From the NCBI RefSeq assembly GCF_002847445.1, contig NZ_CP025430.1, positions 3,282,501 to 3,346,500 of the forward strand: a stretch of 64,000 bases of DNA. Direction: 5' to 3'. The position numbers were made by a program, and so were the translations under genes. Below are positions 54,805-63,346 of this stretch, piece by piece. The DNA is from Paracoccus zhejiangensis (GTDB lineage: Bacteria; Pseudomonadota; Alphaproteobacteria; Rhodobacterales; Rhodobacteraceae). The notes beneath the pieces were generated by a model, which saw nothing but the letters and a program-made list of their open reading frames with translations, had not been told where the DNA came from and made no database searches. Position 1 is the stretch's first letter, and each line of letters starts with the position of its first letter.

Positions 54805-55746
54805 TTATGGGTACTGACGCACGAGTGCATAGCCTGGATGACGAATCAATTTGTCGAAGTTTTGGCAAAGCGTATCAATTACTAGTTTAACGCGCGGGTT
54901 GCGATGGCGGGCGGCGCCATATATTGCCCAGACAGATATTTTCTCACTCTCGTTGGCTTCTTGGAGGAGCGGTATGAGGTCACCTTCAGCAACCTCATAA
55001 TGCACAAAAAAGTCCGGCAGATATGCTATTGCCTCTCCTGAAACTGCATAGAATTTTGCCATCCAATAATCATGAACACTGAACCGTACATTGTAATCGC
55101 CAATCCGCTGTCCATCTGCGTCTTGAAGTAACCAAGGTTCCGCTATTCCCTTGCGCGTATATTCTATGCCGGGCATTTCCCTTATATCCTCAACGGACTT
55201 AGGGGTTCCTAGTCGCTGCAGAAGTAGTGGACTAGCGTAAGCGCGATACCCAACATTGCCTAGCTTTCGACAAACGTGATCAGATGATGGGGCAGTGCCA
55301 ACAAAAATAAGGCAATCAAATTCTGTTTGTTCCGGCAATGGGGTGTCACTAGGGTACATTCGTGTTTCGAAGGATAGCCCCGGATGCTCTCTTGCCAAAT
55401 ACAAAGTTGCTGCACCAATAATGCTGGTCCCAAACTCCGCGCTTCCTAATATCCTCACTTTACCATTCAAGGAGCTATGGGCACGTTGAGCCGCGCTTGC
55501 AGCCAATTCGATGCTATCAAATATACGGCCGGTATTATCTAGAAGGGCACGTCCAGCATCTGTGAGTTGCAAGCCTCTCTGAGAACGATGAAACAATTCA
55601 ACCTCCAGCAAATCCTCTAGGCGGCGGATGCTGTGGCTGAGCGTTGCCTTTGGTACGCCGGAGATCATACCGGCGCGCGTCAGGCTTCCTGTCCTCGCGA
55701 CATGGACGAAATTGCTGATATCCTTGAATTCAACCTTGGTCGTCAT
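54805..55746 (-). CDS. LysR-family transcriptional regulator
   Basis: 313 residues. The N-terminal winged HTH is ISNFVHVARTGSLTRAGMIS, GVPKATLSHSIRRLEDLLEV and ELFHRSQRGLQLTDAGRALL. An effector-binding domain follows (KVRILGSAEFGTSIIGAATL onward). The base composition is clearly more AT-rich than its neighbours, pointing to a different source. It is the only regulator on this side of the catabolic genes and could control them, but it is 0.85 kb from the nearest one with an IS relic between. Confidence 0.92.
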   Translation of the reverse strand: MTTKVEFKDISNFVHVARTGSLTRAGMISGVPKATLSHSIRRLEDLLEVELFHRSQRGLQLTDAGRALLDNTGRIFDSIELAASAAQRAHSSLNGKVRILGSAEFGTSIIGAATLYLAREHPGLSFETRMYPSDTPLPEQTEFDCLIFVGTAPSSDHVCRKLGNVGYRAYASPLLLQRLGTPKSVEDIREMPGIEYTRKGIAEPWLLQDADGQRIGDYNVRFSVHDYWMAKFYAVSGEAIAYLPDFFVHYEVAEGDLIPLLQEANESEKISVWAIYGAARHRNPRVKLVIDTLCQNFDKLIRHPGYALVRQYP

Positions 55747-56109
55747 GGGGGCCTGGGCTGTCTTCCAAACTTCGAACGGAAGATCTAGTTAGTTCGTCTA
55801 CTCCGGGTGCCAACGCGTTGCTACCAAATTATGACAGCGTTCTGTCTTCGGCAGGTGAGGTTAGCACTTCGCTGCCATTCTATGCAAGGTAACAACAAAA
55901 ATAACTACTTAAGTAGCATTTGGTGGGGATTCCGTCCGAGAACGATAGGGCTTGAGAAGACGATATAGCAACAGGGAGTAGCACTTGGAGACTAACAGGC
56001 CTCTGATTTAGTGCCGCGCTGAAAACGTTGTTCTCAGGTTTGTTGCGGCTTTGGCTTGTTCATCTGTTCTGTGTGGCGGGTTTGGTCGGTTTGTGGCGTG
56101 ATCTTCTGC
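55747..56109. other. AT-rich intergenic stretch upstream of the LysR gene
   Basis: No gene. A perfect 12-base palindrome, CTACTTAAGTAG, lies at 55905-55916, about 160 bases upstream of the LysR start, and AT-rich sequence around it could be a promoter. Nothing else stands out. Confidence 0.4.
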
Positions 56110-56280
56110 TCAGGCTGGGAGCAGCTTTGGCAGTCCGGCGAGATTTCCGGCGGCCAGCGTCATGATGAAGCGAGCCCGTGCGCGTTCAATGCCGCGATAA
56201 ACGGTCTGGACGGCACCTCCGATGGCTTTGGCCCAGCCGAAAGCCTCCTCGAACCGTTGCAGTGCCTGAAGGAAAGGGCG
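56110..56280 (-). mobile_element. relic of a transposase C-terminus (IS5-like)
   Basis: Reading on the minus strand, ALQRFEEAFGWAKAIGGAVQ, TVYRGIERARARFIMTLAAG and NLAGLPKLLPA match the end of DDE transposases, where a Glu in EEAFGW is the last catalytic residue. The N-terminal 80 percent is missing. It shows that the catabolic region was assembled next to insertion sequences. Confidence 0.6.
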
Positions 56281-56348
56281 TAAGCCCGCGCACTGTATGC
56301 CCTGCAAGCACCGGCCGGGGGCCGGAGCGGATAATCACGAACGAAAGA

Positions 56349-56371
56349 GCCGCGCCCAAGGGCGCGGCAGT
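56349..56371. terminator. strong hairpin, possible terminator
   Basis: GCCGCGCCC (56349-56357) and GGGCGCGGC (56360-56368) form nine base pairs around two bases, with AGTTTGCTT after. It may end transcription running toward the IS relic or insulate the catabolic operon. Confidence 0.45.
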
Positions 56372-56572
56372 TTGCTTGTCGTCGCTAGAAGACAAGAGGG
56401 TTCAGCTATGGGCCGGAGGTGGTAACGGTCAAGGGCGCTGTTGTGCCGTGCCTACGTCGACCTCCGGCTGACAATCAAAGCCCGACGTGCTCCTGCTCCG
56501 CAGCACTGGTGCATTCAGAATGGAGCCTGCACCGGGAACGCCGTCCTGAAAAGCGGCACGGCTTGGCAGCAC

Positions 56573-56598
56573 AGGGCCTGCGTATAGACACAGGCCCT
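56573..56598 (-). terminator. hairpin at the 3' end of the ndmA-like operon
   Basis: AGGGCCTG (56573-56580) and CAGGCCCT (56591-56598) are perfect inverted repeats. They overlap the stop codon of the VOC gene, at the end of the minus-strand operon. Confidence 0.5.
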
Positions 56599-57079
56599 AG
56601 TCGAAGTTGACAACCGGAATTTCGGCACCCTCGGGAATGGTCATGGCTGTGATGCGCGCGATGTTGAACTCCGGATCGTTGAAGACCAACTGCCACTGCC
56701 CGTAATAGGTTGCAAACGGCCCCTTGACGATCGACCCGCCAAGCTGGGGCACCTTGTGCGCGATCTCATCTACCGTTGCCCAGTCTTCAACCACGAACGT
56801 CACCATCGTGCCGGCGCTGGATGTTGATGTCCTGCGTCTCTCACGATCCTTCAGGCCCAGAAGCTCATAGGCCGGGACGCCGTTGAAGGCCAGCTGGAAG
56901 CCATTGCCTTGCAGAACCCGGTAGATCGGCGAAGAGGCCTCGGGAATGTCGTCCCAACCCAGGATTGCAGCGTAAAATTGTTTCTGTTTCTCCACATCAT
57001 CGCAGAAGATGTTGTGCATAGGCTGGAACTTGTCTGCACTGGCCATCGGTGTGTCCACGCTCCTCTTGAGATCAGGCAT
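56597..57079 (-). CDS. VOC (glyoxalase/dioxygenase superfamily) protein
   Basis: 160 residues; the start at 57079 overlaps the stop of the upstream gene by eight bases (ATGCCTGA). The VOC fold is visible: HNIFCDDVEKQKQFYAAILG with a metal-position His, RVLQGNGFQLAFNGVPAYEL, TMVTFVVEDWATVDEIAHKV and GQWQLVFNDPEFNIARITAM. The fourth-strand Glu of active glyoxalases reads DPEFN. The reaction is unknown; as last gene of the Rieske operon it may act on the product or bind it. Confidence 0.8.
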   Translation of the reverse strand: MPDLKRSVDTPMASADKFQPMHNIFCDDVEKQKQFYAAILGWDDIPEASSPIYRVLQGNGFQLAFNGVPAYELLGLKDRERRRTSTSSAGTMVTFVVEDWATVDEIAHKVPQLGGSIVKGPFATYYGQWQLVFNDPEFNIARITAMTIPEGAEIPVVNFD

Positions 57080-57443
57080 TGAGGTCGCCGTCGGCGCATC
57101 GAGACGACATCTTTATGCCCAGCGGGGCCGCCAGTCCCGCATCCATCAGCGTCCCGACAAGCTCGGCGTGATAGGCGGCATAGGCTTTCACTGAAACATA
57201 GCGGTCCTCGGGTCTGATGATGTTGAACATCAGCGATCCTTGGCGGACAGTGGGCAGCACCCAGGACTTGTAGGCCCATTCCGGGTCCGCATGCGTGAAG
57301 TAGTCCGAGTTCTTCGGTCGCAGCCATCTTGCGCCGTCATGAGGTTGATCGATATTGCCGACCGACGCATTGAAGGCCCTAAGTGCCTTCTCCGGTTCGG
57401 CGGTGCTTACATACAAGGCCAACTTTTTTCCTTTCCGTTCCAA
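57072..57443 (-). CDS. unrecognised 123-residue protein in the ndmA-like operon
   Basis: It starts at a TTG at 57443, or at a later TTG behind GGAAAGGA near 57422. The sequence has GARWLRPKNSDYFTHADPEW, AYKSWVLPTVRQGSLMFNII and AYAAYHAELVGTLMDAGLAA. No known motif. Its many aromatic and charged residues suggest a small globular protein. It sits between another unknown and the VOC gene, with tight spacing, so a common pathway is likely. Confidence 0.65.
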   Translation of the reverse strand: MERKGKKLALYVSTAEPEKALRAFNASVGNIDQPHDGARWLRPKNSDYFTHADPEWAYKSWVLPTVRQGSLMFNIIRPEDRYVSVKAYAAYHAELVGTLMDAGLAAPLGIKMSSRCADGDLNA

Positions 57444-57473
57444 ATCTATCCGCCTGACAGCTTTCGTGACTGC

Positions 57474-57791
57474 TCAGTCCAGTAGAACCTCATCAAAGCG
57501 CACGTCCATCCACCGGAGGAAGGTTTCCACCAGCCTCGTGTAGTACAGCTTGACCACGTCAGGCGGGATGCCTTTGCCGCCATCGGCCTGAAGTTCGAAG
57601 GTCAACGTGCCCGCATCGACGCTTGGCACAAGCCTTGCGCCGATATCCGACACGTCTTCGGAATGCTGGTAGGAGGTATCAGCCTCCAGCATCCAGCCTT
57701 CCGCCTTCCCCCACGCTTCTTCCTGGACAATTCTCCGGTTGAACTCCCGAAGCAGCGCATCGGGAGAATTGGTCATGAAATGGACTGACAC
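57474..57791 (-). CDS. unrecognised 105-residue protein in the ndmA-like operon
   Basis: It starts at a GTG at 57791 with AGGAG upstream. Patterns: SPDALLREFNRRIVQEEAWG, TLTFELQADGGKGIPPDVVK and LYYTRLVETFLRWMDVRFDE. The size would fit a small companion subunit, but it does not look like the classical beta subunit of ring-hydroxylating oxygenases (about 160-180 residues). It follows the oxygenase gene by 29 bases. Confidence 0.65.
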   Translation of the reverse strand: MSVHFMTNSPDALLREFNRRIVQEEAWGKAEGWMLEADTSYQHSEDVSDIGARLVPSVDAGTLTFELQADGGKGIPPDVVKLYYTRLVETFLRWMDVRFDEVLLD

Positions 57792-57820
57792 TGGGATATC
57801 TCCTGAAATCCGGCCGAGCG

Positions 57821-58900
57821 TCAGCCCGCGACTGCTTGCAGTTCAGGGTGAATCCGGTCGCTTTCAAGAACCGGCGTCAGGAGAGCTTTCTCGAAAGCCT
57901 CCTTGCCCTGCGCGTGGGCGTTTTCCAGTTCCTTGATCCATTTCCTGTACTGTATCGAGATCTTGTCGGTCACGACCGACAGTTCGTCGTCGTAAATCTC
58001 TTCTGGCCACTGCGATTCAATGACCGGCTGGTCCTCGGCAAAGACCAGGTCGTTGAAGGCGATGTGGGGATGATCCGAATCGTTCAAGCTCTTCTCGCGG
58101 GCGAAGATCAGGAAGTTCTTCGTTTGCTTCGCGTTCACCGGGCAGGACACGTTGAAGAGGACGTGAAGGTTGTTCCCCACATATTTTTGAACCGCCAAGT
58201 TGATCGTGAACGGCATACTGCAATGGTAGGTGAAGTTGCCGATGGGTGCCTGATCGGGAACATCCATGCCCGGAGGGGTGTCATAGACAAAGCGCAGCTG
58301 GCCCTTCACGCGATCGATCGGCACGATGGGCGGCTCGGCGTTGTTCGGATCGAACAGCGTGCCCGGGTGAACGAACGCGAAGTGCGAAAAGTCCGTGAAG
58401 TTTTCCCAGCGGCGCGGTGCGCTGGCATTCCACCAGTAGGGCTCCTGCACGACTATCTTCATCCTCGGGTCATCAGCGACGCTGAAATACGGGATTTCCG
58501 TCACGTTCCACGAGCTGTCCAGACGGACCCAGACCAAACCGTACTTCAGTTCACATTGGTAGCTTGGAACCTTGGCGCGCGAGGAAATCTTCTGCGTCGG
58601 ACATGCCGGCATATGGGTGCACTTGCCCTCGGCATTGTACATCCATCCGTGGTACGGGCACTGAAGCTGGTCGTCCTTGACCTTGCCGCCGGACAGCTTG
58701 GCCGAACGGTGGACGCACTGGTCCTTCATTGCGATCATCTTGCCGTCGAGACGAGCAAGAACGACCTTCTCGTCAAGCAAGGTGACGGCCATGGGGCCAT
58801 TGCCCAGCGGGTCGGCCTTCTCGAATTCGTCGAGAGTCGCGACCGGATGCCAAAAATGGCGGAGAAATTCCATGTTCTCGATTAAGGGACGTGCGCCCAT
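57821..58900 (-). CDS. Rieske non-heme iron oxygenase of the NdmA/NdmB methylxanthine N-demethylase type
   Basis: 359 residues from the ATG ending at 58900, RBS AAGGA. The Rieske cluster ligands are Cys62/His64 (QCVHRSAKLS) and Cys81/His84 (QCPYHGWMYN). Catalytic iron ligands are in ENFTDFSHFAFVHPGTLFD (His173, His178), with the bridging Asp170. The stretch around PYWWNA, RRWENF and TLFDPNNAEPPIVP is, from memory, nearly that of NdmA/NdmB, which remove N1 or N3 methyl groups of caffeine-type purines as formaldehyde. Regiospecificity cannot be read. It needs a reductase (NdmD type) not found here. First gene of a four-gene operon. Confidence 0.85.
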   Translation of the reverse strand: MGARPLIENMEFLRHFWHPVATLDEFEKADPLGNGPMAVTLLDEKVVLARLDGKMIAMKDQCVHRSAKLSGGKVKDDQLQCPYHGWMYNAEGKCTHMPACPTQKISSRAKVPSYQCELKYGLVWVRLDSSWNVTEIPYFSVADDPRMKIVVQEPYWWNASAPRRWENFTDFSHFAFVHPGTLFDPNNAEPPIVPIDRVKGQLRFVYDTPPGMDVPDQAPIGNFTYHCSMPFTINLAVQKYVGNNLHVLFNVSCPVNAKQTKNFLIFAREKSLNDSDHPHIAFNDLVFAEDQPVIESQWPEEIYDDELSVVTDKISIQYRKWIKELENAHAQGKEAFEKALLTPVLESDRIHPELQAVAG

Positions 58901-59443
58901 ACCGGCATTCCTTTTGTAGCTTTTGCTGCATAGAATAGACCAGCAGTGTCAGCCCAACATGTCTCTGCAACATAGAATTTATATGTGAACAGGGTGTCTA
59001 AAATCCGCAACATGATCTATCTGCCGTGGACGTATATGGTACGGCGCATTTTCTCAGACGCTTTGTTCGCGCCCGTCGTCTTGCAGACAAGACGGGTTTC
59101 AGACAAGATTGCCTTGTTCAATTCGGCCATGGGCCTGCTAGGGTGAACTGACAATATAGCGCAAGGAAAAGCGCCAGCAACCTTGCTCTAGAAATCCCAA
59201 CTCGGTGTGCAAGAGCAATACATTGTCTAACTTTCTGTACATTAGGTCCAGATAAACTGGCTCCTTTGGACGGTGAATGACCTTACTATTGCGCTGTCCA
59301 GTAAGACACGTCCGGCGCCTACAATCTCTTCTGCCGGACGAGGCGAAGCCTCGATCCTCCCTGTCGAGGCTTCGCTAACATCCTTAACACGCGAAGATCG
59401 CCTGTCCGCATTAGTGGACAGGTATGGAACGAAGGAACAGACG
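58901..59443. other. regulatory region between divergent oxygenase and formaldehyde dehydrogenase genes
   Basis: No gene. Visible are direct repeats CAGACAAGA at 59084-59092 and 59100-59108 (16-base period), a perfect hairpin GCGAAGCCTC (59343-59352) / GAGGCTTCGC (59366-59375), and CCTGTCC (59401-59407) / GGACAGG (59416-59422) close to the flhA start. These are candidate operators for formaldehyde- or substrate-responsive control. Confidence 0.45.
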
Positions 59444-60574
<1,131 letters not shown>

Positions 60575-60590
60575 TCGCTAAGGGGCCGCG

Positions 60591-61463
60591 ATGCTTGGTC
60601 AACGAATTCAGATTGCGCGCCAAAGCCTCGACATGGAGATTGCCGAGTTTGCCTCGGCGCTTGGCATGGATGGCAACGCCGCCTCCCTTGCCAGGTGGGA
60701 GGCAGACGAGGCATCGCCGACACTTCGTGAGCTGACGGCCATCGGTTCGCTGGCGGGCATCTCGCTCTGCTTTTTCCTGCCGCCGCTTGTCAGAGACATC
60801 AAGGTGCAGAGATACTTCGGCGATGACGTCGACTCTCTGGCGATCAGGGCACGGGCACTGGTGGCGACATATATTGCCGTCGAGAACTATATCTCGGCCG
60901 AGTTTCTGGCCACCGGAACCATCACCCCGCCCAGCAGGATGGACCTTTGCGATCCGAAGCATCAGACTGCTACCGGCATGGCAGACATGATCCGGCATCG
61001 ACTGGGGATCGGTTCCCGCTCGTTTCGAAGCCTGTCGGATGAGCTTGAGCTGAATGGCCTGAAGATTTTTGCTGCGCGCCTGCCTGCCAGAATAACCGGC
61101 ATAAGCTGCGACATTTGCTTGGGAGACGATCCGGCACATCCCTTTTTTGTTGCCTCAAGTATTGCTTCACACCGGGAGACACAGGAAAACCTGTTCGACT
61201 GGGCCTTCTCGGAGGGCATAAGCGCAATCTGCGGCGATAGCGCCGAGCTTCATTCGGAGATAAGGACGACTTTCCTTCGGTCGTGCTTTCCGATCTCCAA
61301 GCCATCGGAAATCCTTACCTTGCGCCATACCAAGAAGGGCGGCCACACGGATAGGTATACGAGTGCCATTTATCGAAAGGTTAGAGGGGGTACCGCAAGC
61401 GGGCGCTTGTCGAAGTCGGATGCCGAGCGTATCGAAAAGATCCTACGCAGCAGCGAAGCCTAG
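60591..61463 (+). CDS. XRE-family regulator with degenerate ImmA/IrrE-like domain
   Basis: 290 residues, 16 bases after flhA. An N-terminal HTH: IQIARQSLDMEIAEFASALG, ASLARWEADEASPTLRELTA. The C-terminal half, ELNGLKIFAARLPARITGIS, CDICLGDDPAHPFFVASSIA and SHRETQENLFDWAFSEGISA, follows the plan of COG2856 regulators, but the zinc-protease HExxH is absent (TQENLFDWAF in its place). It may therefore sense rather than cleave. Its tight link with flhA suggests control of formaldehyde or demethylation genes. Confidence 0.75.
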   Translation: MLGQRIQIARQSLDMEIAEFASALGMDGNAASLARWEADEASPTLRELTAIGSLAGISLCFFLPPLVRDIKVQRYFGDDVDSLAIRARALVATYIAVENYISAEFLATGTITPPSRMDLCDPKHQTATGMADMIRHRLGIGSRSFRSLSDELELNGLKIFAARLPARITGISCDICLGDDPAHPFFVASSIASHRETQENLFDWAFSEGISAICGDSAELHSEIRTTFLRSCFPISKPSEILTLRHTKKGGHTDRYTSAIYRKVRGGTASGRLSKSDAERIEKILRSSEA

Positions 61464-61806
61464 CAGGCTGCAAAAGCCGACACTCTATGCCGTGCAAGAG
61501 CATGTTTCATCCTTTGCGTGATCGGAGGCAGGGCGATGATGCCGGGAATGGACAAGGCAAGCGAGTTGCTATTCGGAAGTACCGATTCGGCTCCACCCAC
61601 TTCGGCGTGACGGTTTCTAGTCTGCAGCAAAAACTCAGCCAATGGTCGTCTGTAGCGCGTCAACAGGACGGAACGGTCGAATATCCTGCCCTGCGGTCAG
61701 ACGCGGAACGTTGAGACTGCTGCTGACGCGGGCGGGTCAGAAATAAAAGACCGAGAACGGCATCCTGATGGCAGGTGACGTTCCCGGTCATCGCATCCCG
61801 ACAGGG
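61464..61806. other. gene-free interval between convergent units
   Basis: No credible gene. It separates the XRE regulator from the convergent GST-oxygenase operon. Its only clear element is the minus-strand terminator at 61741-61789. Confidence 0.4.
61741..61789 (-). terminator. terminator of the split-oxygenase operon
   Basis: On the minus strand GACCGGGAACG (61789-61779) pairs with CGTTCTCGGTC (61759-61749) with one mismatch, then TTTTATTT follows. It lies 18 bases after the GST stop. Confidence 0.7.
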
Positions 61807-62433
61807 TCAGTCGAAGATGTTGATCCCGGGCATCAGCTTGAAGCGCGGAAGATTGACGAACCTGCGTATCCAGCGTTGGATCGCTGGGTAGTAGAATAGC
61901 TCGATGCCGCCGTCCCCTGCCAGCGCCACATAGGGGAAGCACGCGATATCCGCCACCGTGGGGCGTGATCCCGCGATCCAGTTGAACCCTTGCAGTTCCT
62001 GGTTGGCCAGATGGTCATCCAGGACACGGAACAGCTTGTGAGCGTCGGCCCTTGCCTGCGCCACATCGAGGTCATAGCCCAGCACGTCATGCAGCCGCGC
62101 CGCCGAGGCCGTGGACGTGATGCTATCAGCGAAGGCCAGCCATTGCGCGACCCGACCCAGTTCGGACGGATCGTTGACCGGCCACCACGTTCCTGTCGGA
62201 TCGTAGCGCGAGGCGAGATACACGAGAATGGCCTGCGCATCCCGGATATAGGCTCCGTCGTCCTCCAGAACCGGGATCTGTCCCAACGGATTTATCTGGA
62301 GGAATGCATCGGACTTGTGTTCACGACCCGGAAAGAAGTCCACGGCTTGCTTTTCATGGGAAAGCTCAAGAAAATCCAGCAACAGCCGTATCTTGTAGCA
62401 ATTGCCGGACAGGACATAGTCAAACAGCTTCAT
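61807..62433 (-). CDS. glutathione S-transferase-like protein (NdmE-like)
   Basis: 208 residues from the ATG ending at 62433, one base after the stop of the oxygenase gene. The thioredoxin-like N-domain has MKLFDYVLSGNCYKIRLLLD and INPLGQIPVLEDDGAYIRDA (cis-Pro and Ser/Asp site region); the helical C-domain has FNWIAGSRPTVADIACFPYV. In the caffeine pathway a GST-like protein, NdmE, holds the Rieske-less NdmC and NdmD together. The same gene pairing here argues for that structural role rather than conjugation chemistry. Confidence 0.85.
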   Translation of the reverse strand: MKLFDYVLSGNCYKIRLLLDFLELSHEKQAVDFFPGREHKSDAFLQINPLGQIPVLEDDGAYIRDAQAILVYLASRYDPTGTWWPVNDPSELGRVAQWLAFADSITSTASAARLHDVLGYDLDVAQARADAHKLFRVLDDHLANQELQGFNWIAGSRPTVADIACFPYVALAGDGGIELFYYPAIQRWIRRFVNLPRFKLMPGINIFD

Positions 62434-62434
62434 C

Positions 62435-63289
62435 TCATGCCGCCTCGTTGAAGAGGGCGACCCCCCACTGAAGTTCATTGGCCTTCAGCCAGCGGCGGTA
62501 GGCGATCGAGGACGCGTCCGCGCGGGTCGGCAATTCCCAACGGGGATCGAGCGGCAGCTTCCGGGGAACCTGGTTCTCGAGGATCATCCGGTCCTGCAGG
62601 AAGATGTTCTGCTGGAAGTGGAGAAGGCCGGTGTCGGTGTTTTCCTCGTCAAAGACCAGAATGAACGAGTGGACGATACACTCGTCCTCTTCCACGGGCT
62701 GGATGAACAGCCCGACCAGATCCCAGACATTCTCTCGGATCGGGCAGGTCTTGTACAGGATCGTCGAATAGGGATGCGGGACGCGATACTTGTATTCGGT
62801 CATCTGGCCGCCCGATGCCGCCGCGGAAGCCATGGGCTGGAAGAACTTGCATTTGGTCGCCCAGATTTCGTCCTTTTCCGCATCCATGCTGACGTCGTAG
62901 CTCTCGACGCTCGGATGTTCTTCCACGCCGAGGATGTCGGTGTGAACGAAGGGAAAATGAGCCATGTCGAGGAAGTTCTCGACGCAGCGCAGTCCCGAGC
63001 AGCGAACGCCCACGCCACCTGCGGTCACAAGACGCCGGTCCGGCTCGTCGAACTCCGGCATGTCATAAAGCGGGCGCGGCGTATCGCTCAGCGTGGTCCA
63101 GAGATGGCCGTAGCGGATCTGCGTCAGAAGGCTGCGCCCATCGGCATCGTTCACCGAAAGAACGCCAGCCGCGTCGCTCACGGTCAGATCCTGCGAAAGC
63201 AGTCGGACGGGTTTCGCTTCCGCACCTTCGAAATCGGGAAGGCGACCGATTGCATACCATTGCGAACGGGTGAAAGTGTCGGGTGTCAT
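62435..63289 (-). CDS. Rieske-less mononuclear-iron oxygenase component (NdmC-like)
   Basis: 284 residues from the ATG ending at 63289 (RBS GAGGAG). The catalytic iron motif ENFLDMAHFPFVHTDILG (Asn105, Asp108, His111, His116) is intact, and LQDRMILENQVPRKLPLD near the end supplies the expected third-ligand region. There is no Cys-x-His / Cys-x2-His pair anywhere in the N-terminal 100 residues, so no Rieske cluster. NdmC, the caffeine N7-demethylase, is built the same way. Electrons must come from another polypeptide, most simply the Rieske-only protein encoded 57 bases upstream. Confidence 0.85.
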   Translation of the reverse strand: MTPDTFTRSQWYAIGRLPDFEGAEAKPVRLLSQDLTVSDAAGVLSVNDADGRSLLTQIRYGHLWTTLSDTPRPLYDMPEFDEPDRRLVTAGGVGVRCSGLRCVENFLDMAHFPFVHTDILGVEEHPSVESYDVSMDAEKDEIWATKCKFFQPMASAAASGGQMTEYKYRVPHPYSTILYKTCPIRENVWDLVGLFIQPVEEDECIVHSFILVFDEENTDTGLLHFQQNIFLQDRMILENQVPRKLPLDPRWELPTRADASSIAYRRWLKANELQWGVALFNEAA

Positions 63290-63346
63290 AGTGTTTCTCC
63301 TCGCTTGTCGAAGTGAGACGATCAATTTGCTAGGCTGCGATGCCTA

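Noticed and set aside
57474..57791. Classical beta subunit of a ring-hydroxylating dioxygenase
   Set aside because: At 105 residues it is too short and lacks the cystatin-like pattern of beta subunits; NdmA/NdmB-type enzymes do not need one.
59273..59443. Longer N-terminus for the formaldehyde dehydrogenase
   Set aside because: The extra 57 codons pass through hairpins and a palindrome, while the Met at 59444 has an RBS-like GAAGGAAC and matches the usual protein length.
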